This document shows positions 7,349 through 12,812 of a stretch of DNA of 13,147 bases, one piece after another (position 1 is the stretch's first letter; every line of letters begins with the position of its first letter). The notes beneath the pieces were generated by a model. That model searched no databases and had not been told where the DNA came from. It worked only from the letters and a program-made list of their open reading frames with translations. Source of the DNA: Acidimicrobiia bacterium (GTDB lineage Bacteria; Actinomycetota; Acidimicrobiia; Spongiisociales; SHLN01); NCBI GenBank assembly GCA_013043085.1, contig JABDOU010000300.1, forward strand, positions 1 through 13,147, given 5' to 3'. A program made the position numbers and the translations under genes.

Positions 7349-8208
7349 CGATCTATGAGCGGTCCCACCTTGCCCACTTTGAGGGCGGCGACTTCATGAC
7401 CCCGGTTGACAGCAGCCGTAAGTGGACTGCCGGCTTCGACCGCAGTCAGAAATCCCCCCCAGAAGGCGTCTCCTGCTCCGGTTGTATCGATGACCGGGGC
7501 TGGCGGGACGGGAACCTCTGCGACGATCTCACCTTCGACGAACACGGTTGTGTGATCACGGCCCGCCGTCATCACCGCCGTCGGTGTACCCCACCGGTAA
7601 ATGCGATCCATATCCCAATCTGGTCCAAACGTCCGAGCCATGTCATCCACAGAACACTTCAAGTACGTTGCCAAACCGACTGCCCTGGCGAGGATTGCGT
7701 GAGCTTCCGAAATCGATTGGGTCCATACCAAGGGACTGAAGTTGATATCGAATGATGTGGAGATGCCTCGTTTGGCGGCAGCCTCGAATGTCCGCAGAAT
7801 CGTCGAACGCTCCGGGTCCAGAGAAAGCGCGAAAGCTGTCGTATGAACCAGGGCCACATCGGTTAGATCGATCTCGGCATCCAAAAATCTGTCTGCTCCC
7901 CGCTCGACGCTGAATTCCGGCGTTCCTCGTTGCGATGTCACCCGGACGACCGTGGTTGGATGGTGGGTGCGTTGCACCCGGGTGGTGTCAACGTCGGATT
8001 CCGTGAGGACACCGATCAGCAGGTCTCCCAACTCATCACTACCGAGACATGCAGCCAAACTTGCAGCCCCTCCCAGTGCTGATACAGCGAGAGCCACGTT
8101 GGTAGGAGCTCCTCCGGGCACCGTTGTGAATGAGGTTGCGTCTGCGAGCGGTCCCGGATCGGTGGCAATGAGGTCGACGAGCGCTTCGCCAATGCAGAGG
8201 ATCGTCAT
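7339..8208 (-). CDS. PfkB-family carbohydrate kinase (fructokinase-like)
   Basis: The 289-residue protein is a ribokinase/PfkB kinase. It shows an N-terminal ILCIGEALVDLI strand, the first PfkB signature with GGAPTNVA (32-39), FDINFSPLVW (153-162, like the FDxNxRxxLW of fructokinases) and the second signature DTTGAGDAF (241-249) with D247 as catalytic base. It phosphorylates a sugar such as fructose or 2-keto-3-deoxygluconate with ATP in the cytosol; the sugar cannot be told. The ATG at 8208 was chosen: it overlaps the TGA of the upstream ybaK-like gene as ATGA, a usual sign of translational coupling. An in-frame ATG 15 bases upstream (8223) would lie deeper in that gene. Confidence 0.9.
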   Translation of the reverse strand: MTILCIGEALVDLIATDPGPLADATSFTTVPGGAPTNVALAVSALGGAASLAACLGSDELGDLLIGVLTESDVDTTRVQRTHHPTTVVRVTSQRGTPEFSVERGADRFLDAEIDLTDVALVHTTAFALSLDPERSTILRTFEAAAKRGISTSFDINFSPLVWTQSISEAHAILARAVGLATYLKCSVDDMARTFGPDWDMDRIYRWGTPTAVMTAGRDHTTVFVEGEIVAEVPVPPAPVIDTTGAGDAFWGGFLTAVEAGSPLTAAVNRGHEVAALKVGKVGPLIDRVT

Positions 8209-8684
8209 TCCGTGATGTCGCAAACTGTGGCACCGGTGACGTTCAGTAAGTCATTGTGGCTTATCTGAAACACTGTCGATGGCGTGCCGCCCGCCGCCCA
8301 CAGTTCTCCATGCCTGGCCAACTTCTGGTCGGCAAAGATCGGCAGCGAACGCGCATGCCCGAACGGAGGCGTTCCACCCGCCACATAGCCGGTTGCCTCC
8401 CGCACGAGATCGAGTGGAGCGCGTGTTGCCCGTTGGCCGCCGGCCACGGAAGCGAGCTTGTTGGTGTCGAGGCGTAGATCCCCGGGGACGAGAGCAAGCA
8501 CAGGATGGTCATCGACGACAAACACCAGGCTCTTGACGATCATGGCAACCGAACAGCCGATGGCAACTGCCGCGTCCTGCGCGGTCTTCGTCCCTTCGGG
8601 AAAGTGGTGCAGCTCGATCGGAGGTAAACCGAGGGCAGCGGCAGCTACCAGCAACCGTTGCGTTGAGCCGGGTGAGGTCTCCAT
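8205..8684 (-). CDS. YbaK/ProX-type aminoacyl-tRNA deacylase
   Basis: This is a YbaK/prolyl-tRNA synthetase-associated (INS-like) editing domain, which hydrolyses mischarged tRNAs such as Cys-tRNA-Pro or Ala-tRNA-Pro in the cytosol. Seen motifs are TAQDAA, the conserved lysine in IVKSLVF, LDTNKLA and the glycine-rich GYVAGGTPPFGH, which shapes the active site. I chose the internal ATG at 8684, giving 159 residues, the same length as E. coli YbaK. The frame continues up to an ATG at 8729 (174 residues). That ATG would abut the divergent pgsA start with no space for either gene's control region, and its extra 15 residues show no family motif. The stop overlaps the start of the PfkB gene. The exact tRNA substrate is not deducible. 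Confidence 0.85.
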   Translation of the reverse strand: METSPGSTQRLLVAAAALGLPPIELHHFPEGTKTAQDAAVAIGCSVAMIVKSLVFVVDDHPVLALVPGDLRLDTNKLASVAGGQRATRAPLDLVREATGYVAGGTPPFGHARSLPIFADQKLARHGELWAAGGTPSTVFQISHNDLLNVTGATVCDITE

Positions 8685-8697
8685 GAGATCATCCAGG

Positions 8698-8723
8698 CTA
8701 GCCACGGCCTTGTGGCCTAGATT
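8698..8723 (+). promoter_or_regulatory. pgsA -10 box with adjoining dyad
   Basis: TAGATT (8718-8723) fits TAnnnT and ends 6 bases before the pgsA ATG at 8730, so a leaderless transcript is likely. No good -35 box was found. The -10 overlaps one arm of a near-perfect dyad, CTAGCCAC (8698-8705) and GTGGCCTAG (8712-8720, one extra C). The dyad could be an operator serving pgsA and the divergent ybaK-like gene. Confidence 0.4.
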
Positions 8724-8729
8724 CGACAT

Positions 8730-9299
8730 ATGGGCTCCGCAGTCAACGTCCCCAATTCGATATCCTTGGCAAGGCTCGCCCTCATCCCCCTATTCATGTG
8801 GCTACTGATCGGCGCCGATGAGCTGGTGTGGGGAGGCTGGCTGCTCTTCATCATCGCCTCAACGGATTGGGTTGATGGTTACCTTGCTCGCAGGCTCGAC
8901 CAGGTCACCGAGTTCGGGAAACTGCTTGATCCGGTGGCAGACCGTCTCGCTGTTGTTTCGTCCGTTTTCGCAGGGTGGTGGGTTGACGCGCTCCCGGATT
9001 GGTTTGTCATACTGCTCGTGGTTCGGGAGGTGATCGTTGCGATCGGGGCAGGGATCATTGCCCTCAGGGGTGGAGGAAAAGTCGATGTCCGGACTATCGG
9101 AAAGCGAGCTACGTTCGGCATCTACACCGCGATCACATGGTTCATTCTGGCAACGGGATACGATTGGGATTGGTTGAGGGTCACGGCAGCGGTCGTGGGT
9201 GCAATAAGCCTGGTCATGTACTACATCGCGATGGCGTACTACGCCATCGACGGTTGGGGCCAGATGCGCCGCAGCCGACTCGAGAACGCTGATCGCTAG
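8730..9299 (+). CDS. pgsA: CDP-diacylglycerol--glycerol-3-phosphate 3-phosphatidyltransferase (PgsA-like)
   Basis: The 189-residue membrane protein has the full CDP-alcohol phosphotransferase signature D-G-x2-A-R-x8-G-x3-D-x3-D: D49, G50, A53, R54, G63, D67 and D71. These acidic residues bind the catalytic metals. Start NVPNSISLARLALIPLF (6-22) is typical of PgsA. Hydrophobic helices follow at about 30-45, 75-110 and 125-175. It makes phosphatidylglycerolphosphate, or in the actinobacterial branch another phosphatidyl-alcohol; family members also include phosphatidylinositol phosphate synthases, so the acceptor should be confirmed. The ATG at 8730 has no Shine-Dalgarno but has a TAGATT box 6 bases upstream. 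Pairing with a downstream GarA-type gene copies the mycobacterial pgsA2 region. Confidence 0.85.
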   Translation: MGSAVNVPNSISLARLALIPLFMWLLIGADELVWGGWLLFIIASTDWVDGYLARRLDQVTEFGKLLDPVADRLAVVSSVFAGWWVDALPDWFVILLVVREVIVAIGAGIIALRGGGKVDVRTIGKRATFGIYTAITWFILATGYDWDWLRVTAAVVGAISLVMYYIAMAYYAIDGWGQMRRSRLENADR

Positions 9300-9302
9300 T
9301 CT
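9297..9302 (+). promoter_or_regulatory. Candidate leaderless -10 box of garA
   Basis: TAGTCT fits TAnnnT, contains the pgsA stop codon and ends 7 bases before the garA ATG at 9310, which has no Shine-Dalgarno sequence. The nearest -35-like sequence is CCGACT at 9275-9280, 16 bases upstream, which is weak. An internal promoter would let garA be expressed apart from pgsA. Confidence 0.35.
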
Positions 9303-9309
9303 GGCCGCC

Positions 9310-9750
9310 ATGGATAGCGACGATCGACCTGACAACAAGGGTCAAGCGGAAGTCGAGGGTGAGCGTGCGGGTGATCACGCTGAAGAACCCACTGTTTCTT
9401 TCGTCCTCGACCCCACGACAGACGAATCATTCGTCACCTCACCCGGGGATTTCGATAAGTACGCGCTCGTGGTCGAGCGTGGGCCCTACAGGGGCGTGAC
9501 ATGGCTGTTGGAGGAAGGCGAAACGACGGTAGGGCGTCATCCTGACGACGACATCTTTCTCGACGATGTGACGGTCTCACGTCGCCACGTTCGGATGGTG
9601 GCAACGTCCGGGCGTTTGACCGTCGAAGATCTCGGATCAACAAATGGAACCTACGTAAACGGTGAGCGTGTCGAGAAGGTTGATCTGGCGGCAGGCGACG
9701 AGTTGATCATTGGTAAGTACCACCTTCTGATCGCCGGACGGAATGACTGA
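9310..9750 (+). CDS. garA: FHA-domain regulator, GarA/OdhI type
   Basis: The 146-residue protein has an acidic, probably flexible N-terminal tail (1-48) and one forkhead-associated domain (about 50-143). The phosphothreonine pocket is complete: G75-R76, S90-R91-R92-H93 and N112-G113-T114-Y115. In mycobacterial GarA and corynebacterial OdhI, the tail is phosphorylated by PknB/PknG at an ETT motif. The tail then folds back onto the FHA domain, which switches off inhibition of 2-oxoglutarate dehydrogenase and glutamate metabolism. Here the matching tail segment is EEPTVSF with T28 as the only good candidate, so there seems to be one target threonine instead of two. The next gene, ftsR, overlaps its end by 8 bases. 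Function as a GarA homologue rests on domain layout and gene order. Confidence 0.85.
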   Translation: MDSDDRPDNKGQAEVEGERAGDHAEEPTVSFVLDPTTDESFVTSPGDFDKYALVVERGPYRGVTWLLEEGETTVGRHPDDDIFLDDVTVSRRHVRMVATSGRLTVEDLGSTNGTYVNGERVEKVDLAAGDELIIGKYHLLIAGRND

Positions 9751-10441
9751 GGGCAGCACGATCGGTGGGGTGGTCGCTCTTCTCAAAGAGGAGTTTCCGG
9801 AGGTCACGGTGTCCAAGATCCGATTTCTCGAAACGCAGGGACTCATCAAACCCGGAAGGACGGAGTCCGGATATCGAGCGTTCACCGACGAAGACCTGAG
9901 CCGTATTCGCTACATCCTTCAGCAACAGCGCGACCACTTTCTTCCGCTGAAGGTGATCAAATCCAACCTGGCTGCCTGGGAGCGAGGAGAAGAGCTGGCT
10001 GGTGACGATGGTCCGATGGGCGCACCAGCCGGTACCTATTTTGCGACCACCCCACTCGCAATGACGGCTCAAGAGCTTGCCAGGTCCGCAGGCCTGACAC
10101 CGGATCAGGTGAAGGCGATGATCGATCACCACGTTGTTTCAGCTTCTGCAACCCGCAGCGGCGAACCGCTGTTCGATGAGGAGGCACTTGCCGTTCTCCG
10201 GGCAGCCAAACGGCTGCTAGGACAGGGTCTGGACCCTCGTCACATCAGGCAGGTGCGACTCGGGGCCGAGCGATCCCTCGATCTATTGGACAATCTGACG
10301 AAGCCGCTCCTGACACATGGAAGCGAAGCATCACGAAAGAAGGCAACCGAGATTCTCGCAGAGTGCGGTCAGGCAATATCCGAACTTCAAAATGCCGTCC
10401 TGCGCGGCGAACTGCGCAAGCTGGTCGAACATGACAACTGA
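9743..10441 (+). CDS. ftsR: MerR-family regulator, FtsR (Rv1828) type
   Basis: The 232-residue protein has an N-terminal winged helix-turn-helix with the FtsR-specific pattern FPEVTVSKIRFLETQGL (18-34, broken here as FPEVTVSKIR then FLETQGL), then PGRTESGYRAFT and QQQRDHFLPLKVIK (60-73). A second helical winged-helix-like domain (about 103-170) follows after a Gly/Pro/Ala linker. FtsR activates ftsZ in Corynebacterium, and Rv1828 is the mycobacterial counterpart. It lacks the C-terminal effector-binding domain and metal cysteines of ordinary MerR proteins. The ATG at 9743 overlaps the garA end by 8 bases, and a weak GGACGGA lies just before it. Its own end overlaps hpt by 11 bases, so it is part of a tight operon. 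Targets in this organism are not known. Confidence 0.88.
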   Translation: MTEGSTIGGVVALLKEEFPEVTVSKIRFLETQGLIKPGRTESGYRAFTDEDLSRIRYILQQQRDHFLPLKVIKSNLAAWERGEELAGDDGPMGAPAGTYFATTPLAMTAQELARSAGLTPDQVKAMIDHHVVSASATRSGEPLFDEEALAVLRAAKRLLGQGLDPRHIRQVRLGAERSLDLLDNLTKPLLTHGSEASRKKATEILAECGQAISELQNAVLRGELRKLVEHDN

Positions 10442-11012
10442 AATCGTTCGAGAGGTTGTGGATGCCGACACCATTCAATCGCGGGTGGCCCAGCTAGGTG
10501 CAGAGTTGACGAAGAGTCTCGATGGCGAAATACCCGTGATGGTTTCCATTCTCAATGGTTCCTTCATGTTCCTGACAGACCTTGCGAGGGCAATGGACAG
10601 CAACGTCGAACTCGACTTCCTCTCGCTCAGCAGCTTCGGTGGCGAGACCAGAGTGAACATCCAGATGGACATCAGCACCGACGTCACCGACCGACACGTC
10701 GTGATCGTCGAAGACATCATCGATACCGGTATGTCACTCGCATACCTGAGAGAAGTCATGAGCAACCGGGGTGCTGCCTCGGTGAGAACCGTCGCTCTGC
10801 TCGACAAAGTCAAGCGCCGTATCGTCAATGTCCCCGTTGAACTTCGCGGTTTTGAAGTGGGGGAGGAGCACCTGCTCGGGTACGGATTGGACTGGGAGGG
10901 TCGTTTCCGAGGCCTTCCGTCACTCTGGGCAGTGTTGAATATTCCAGCGTTTCAGGATGATCCGGAAGTGCTCGCTGTCGCAGCTTACGACAGTGATAGG
11001 CTGCGCACGTGA
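10431..11012 (+). CDS. hpt: Hypoxanthine (guanine) phosphoribosyltransferase, divergent
   Basis: The 193-residue protein is a type I phosphoribosyltransferase that would join hypoxanthine or guanine to PRPP to give IMP or GMP. The PRPP-binding motif VVIVEDIIDTG (90-100, E94 and D95 acidic pair) is intact, and the base-pocket region LLGYGLDWEGRFRGLP (148-163) is typical of HGPRT. Two spots differ from the common family pattern: the usual LKG turn reads LNG (N42), and the usual SSYGxxT catalytic loop reads SSFGGET (67-73), with fewer residues before the next strand. I chose the ATG at 10431 because longer readings lie wholly inside ftsR. It overlaps ftsR by 11 bases and shares GTGA with the next gene, so translation is probably coupled. 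Confidence 0.88.
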   Translation: MTTEIVREVVDADTIQSRVAQLGAELTKSLDGEIPVMVSILNGSFMFLTDLARAMDSNVELDFLSLSSFGGETRVNIQMDISTDVTDRHVVIVEDIIDTGMSLAYLREVMSNRGAASVRTVALLDKVKRRIVNVPVELRGFEVGEEHLLGYGLDWEGRFRGLPSLWAVLNIPAFQDDPEVLAVAAYDSDRLRT

Positions 11013-11509
11013 CGAACGGAATACCAGTAGAGCTCGTTGGAGTCCGCATCGAACTCCCGACCAACCAGCCAATCGTGTTGCTGCGAGAACAATCGGGTGA
11101 GCGGTACCTGCCGATTTGGATTGGCGCGGTCGAGGCGACGGCGATCGCATTCGCGCTCGAAGGTGTCGAACCGCAGCGACCCTTGACCCATGATCTTCTG
11201 AAACTGGTTACCGAGTCTCTCCACTCCACTGTCTCCAGAGTCGAGGTCACGGCACTACGGGGTGGGATCTATTACGCCGATCTCGTACTCGATCGCGGGG
11301 GCGAAGAAGTCCGCGTCTCATCCCGGCCGTCTGACGCCATTGCTCTCGCAGCCCGCACCAACGCACCGCTGTTCGCCGACCCCGACGTTCTCGAGGAGGC
11401 GGGGGTCGAAATCCGCGATGAAGACGGCCCCGACGAGGAGACCGAACTCGAGCGCTTCCGGGAGTTCCTCGATGAGATCAACCCCGAGGATTTCGGGCGT
11501 CCGAGCTAA
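11009..11509 (+). CDS. Bifunctional nuclease family protein (DUF151)
   Basis: The 166-residue product is a DUF151/bifunctional nuclease domain protein. Visible family features are VELVGVRIELPTNQPIVLL (7-25) at the start, GERYLPIWIGAVEATAIAF, the long middle helix with RPLTHDLL, and RPSDAIALAARTNAPLF near the end. An acidic tail rich in Glu and Asp follows (about 135-160). In plants the family has RNase and DNase activity; in bacteria its role is poorly known. In mycobacteria Rv1829 takes this same place between the two MerR genes. The GTG at 11009 overlaps the hpt stop by four bases (GTGA). The stop codon is part of a short TAACG-GAAA-CGTTA hairpin that runs into a DnaA box. Confidence 0.88.
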   Translation: MTNGIPVELVGVRIELPTNQPIVLLREQSGERYLPIWIGAVEATAIAFALEGVEPQRPLTHDLLKLVTESLHSTVSRVEVTALRGGIYYADLVLDRGGEEVRVSSRPSDAIALAARTNAPLFADPDVLEEAGVEIRDEDGPDEETELERFREFLDEINPEDFGRPS

Positions 11510-11517
11510 CGGAAACG

Positions 11518-11526
11518 TTATCCACA
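11518..11526 (+). promoter_or_regulatory. Perfect DnaA box TTATCCACA
   Basis: The nine bases match the consensus DnaA box exactly. It sits 7 bases before the -35 box of the second MerR gene, where bound DnaA could repress or activate. Only one box was noticed, so this is not a replication origin. By chance about one perfect copy is expected in every ten windows of this size. Confidence 0.5.
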
Positions 11527-11533
11527 GGAGTTG

Positions 11534-11562
11534 TTGACAACCTTCCAACCGGCTTGTACGGT
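11534..11562 (+). promoter_or_regulatory. Promoter of the second MerR gene with a spacer dyad
   Basis: TTGACA (11534-11539) and TACGGT (11557-11562) are separated by exactly 17 bases, fitting the principal sigma factor consensus. Between and over the -10 lies a perfect dyad, CAACCG (11546-11551) and CGGTTG (11559-11564), 7 bases apart. The -35 is covered by another dyad, GTTGT-TG-ACAAC (11530-11541). MerR proteins classically bind dyads in the promoter spacer, so autoregulation by the downstream gene product is plausible. The leader would be about 85 bases. Confidence 0.7.
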
Positions 11563-11571
11563 TGCCCCTGT

Positions 11572-11605
11572 AATTACGGCGAAGAAATTACACGCCTCGA
11601 ATTAC
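11572..11605. repeat. Three AATTAC repeats at a 14-base period
   Basis: AATTAC occurs at 11572-11577, 11586-11591 and 11600-11605, each start exactly 14 bases after the last. The first is within the perfect palindrome GTAATTAC (11570-11577). The segment also contains the inverted pair TTACAC (11588-11593) and GTGTAA (11610-11615). It lies in the leader of the second MerR gene, just past the expected transcription start, and is AT-rich compared with the surroundings. A tandem operator is the simplest reading. Confidence 0.5.
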
Positions 11606-11622
11606 ATCTGTGTAAGCAGCCG

Positions 11623-11630
11623 TATAGAAT
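11623..11630 (+). promoter_or_regulatory. Second -10-like box TATAGAAT
   Basis: TATAGAAT includes TAGAAT (11625-11630), which fits TAnnnT. A transcript from it would start near 11637, past the ATG at 11633 but before the Shine-Dalgarno of the ATG at 11654. No clear -35 box precedes it, so it could depend on an activator bound at the AATTAC repeats. Confidence 0.3.
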
Positions 11631-11653
11631 CGATGACGCTGAGAGAGGACGAC

Positions 11654-12211
11654 ATGGCAAAGAGTGCAGAACTCGCGGAGCTCGAAGAGGCCGAAGAGGC
11701 CGAAGAGGCCGAAGAGGCCGCAGAGACGGAACGTACCCTCCAGGCCGACGCGGAAACAGAGAACGCGGAAACCGGGTATCGGGCGCCGCAGGTCTGCAAG
11801 CTGGTTGATATCACCTATCGACAGCTCGATTATTGGGCGCGAACCGATCTCATCATTCCGTCGGTCTCCTCAGCGACCGGTTCGGGGAGTCAACGCCTGT
11901 ATTCCTTCGGCGATATCGTGCAGCTCAAGGTAGTGAAAAGCCTGCTCGATGCCGGATTGAGTCTCAACAAGATTCGGCAGGCCATCAAGATTCTTCGCGA
12001 GCAGCTAGATGCCGACCTGTCGGACGTCACGCTGCTTTCCGACGGGAACACGATTTTCGCCGCCAAGAGCCCATCCGAAGTTGTGGATGTTCTCCGGCGG
12101 GGTCAAGGTGTGTTCGCCATCACCGTAGGGCCGGTACAAGAGAAACTCGCCGGACAGATTCACGAACTCTTCCCCGATGATCCGGCCGCTCCCGTCGCAA
12201 AGGCGACCTAA
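11654..12211 (+). CDS. MerR-family regulator, Rv1830 type
   Basis: The 185-residue protein has an acidic, repeat-built N-terminal tail (about 5-40, EEA repeats). A MerR winged helix follows with the family-specific GYRAPQVCKL (41-50), ITYRQLDYWARTDL (53-66) and SGSQRLYSFGDIVQLKVV (77-94). The C-terminal domain carries VTLLSDGNTIF (125-135) and EVVDVLRRGQGVFAI (142-156). This pattern matches Rv1830 of M. tuberculosis, a relative of FtsR acting in cell growth and division control. The ATG at 11654 was chosen because AGAGAGGA lies 4 bases upstream; an ATG at 11633 is a poorer choice and lacks a ribosome site. It has its own promoter after a 144-base gap, so it can be expressed apart from the operon upstream. 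The next gene begins 11 bases after its stop. Confidence 0.88.
   Translation: MAKSAELAELEEAEEAEEAEEAAETERTLQADAETENAETGYRAPQVCKLVDITYRQLDYWARTDLIIPSVSSATGSGSQRLYSFGDIVQLKVVKSLLDAGLSLNKIRQAIKILREQLDADLSDVTLLSDGNTIFAAKSPSEVVDVLRRGQGVFAITVGPVQEKLAGQIHELFPDDPAAPVAKAT
11684..11719 (+). repeat. Nine-base tandem repeat GAAGAGGCC, four perfect copies
   Basis: Four identical copies lie in the N-terminal part of the second MerR gene and encode a Glu-Glu-Ala run. Being a multiple of three, changes in copy number would keep the frame and alter only the length of the acidic tail. Perfect identity suggests recent slippage. Confidence 0.85.
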
Positions 12212-12222
12212 CCGGAGGAAAT

Positions 12223-12801
12223 CTGGACCACGACCACCGGAAACCCCATCGGGGCGATGCGGATGAACACGAATCGCGGGCGAATCGCCCATCCAAACGC
12301 GCTATCCGAAACCGCGACGACCGCACGCGGAGAGCGGACAGCGACGAACGACGTCGACCCCGTGCTGCGGGCTCGCCATCGACGAAAGGATCCTCTCCGC
12401 GGAAGCCTGGCTCAGACCTCCATGATTTCGCGCATGAAAGCGAACGACAATTCGCCAAATTGCTCGAGTTCTACGGCATCCGTTATCTCTATGAACCTCG
12501 GTCATTTCCGATTGAGATCGGTGACGACGGCGAACCGATAAAGCTCTTCACGCCGGATTTCTATCTCGTTGATGAGGACGTCTTCATTGAGATCACGACG
12601 ATGAACCAAAGGCTCGTGACCAAGAAAAATCGCAAGGTGCGCAGACTCCGCGAGCTATACCCCGACGTTGCATGCAAAGTTTTCTATCAAAGGGATTATC
12701 TTCACCTCCTCATGAAGTACGGACTTGAGGATGTAGGTGATTGGGAGGCACCCTCCAGGGTGCCAGGTCCTCCCCAGATCGTCAATCTCGGCGAGGAATA
12801 G
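12223..12801 (+). CDS. PD-(D/E)XK-like protein with probable CTG start
   Basis: The coding frame is clear from about 12413 on, but the only standard starts available are far too late: the first TTG (12460) cuts off HDFAHESERQFAKL, which looks like a conserved first helix. Upstream the frame is open to a TGA inside merR and has no ATG, GTG or TTG. GGAGG (12214-12218) precedes a CTG at 12223 by 4 bases, giving 192 residues. Residues 1-65 are charged and probably disordered. Residues 66-168 resemble a restriction-endonuclease-like fold: E74 in the HESE helix, TPDFYL (110-115, P111-D112), FIEITTMNQ (121-129, E123), and TKKNRKVRRLRELYP (133-147). T125 stands where the PD-(D/E)XK lysine would be, so nuclease activity is doubtful. 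From memory, similar domains occur beside or fused to hpt in other Actinobacteria; this needs a search. Function unknown. Confidence 0.7.
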   Translation: MDHDHRKPHRGDADEHESRANRPSKRAIRNRDDRTRRADSDERRRPRAAGSPSTKGSSPRKPGSDLHDFAHESERQFAKLLEFYGIRYLYEPRSFPIEIGDDGEPIKLFTPDFYLVDEDVFIEITTMNQRLVTKKNRKVRRLRELYPDVACKVFYQRDYLHLLMKYGLEDVGDWEAPSRVPGPPQIVNLGEE

Positions 12802-12812
12802 AGGGGTCGCCA

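Noticed and set aside
11507..11520. TAACG-GAAA-CGTTA hairpin at the end of the DUF151 gene as a terminator
   Set aside because: The stem is only five base pairs and no U-run follows.
11518..11526. Replication origin at the DnaA box
   Set aside because: Only one box was seen, with no dnaA or dnaN gene nearby and no box cluster.
12257..12541. ATG-started plus-strand frame over the start of the PD-(D/E)XK-like gene
   Set aside because: It runs through the conserved part in the wrong phase and has no recognisable motif; the frame starting at CTG 12223 joins the conserved part directly.
12460..12801. TTG at 12460 as start of the PD-(D/E)XK-like gene
   Set aside because: It would remove the HDFAHESERQFAKL helix, which looks conserved, and no ribosome site precedes it.
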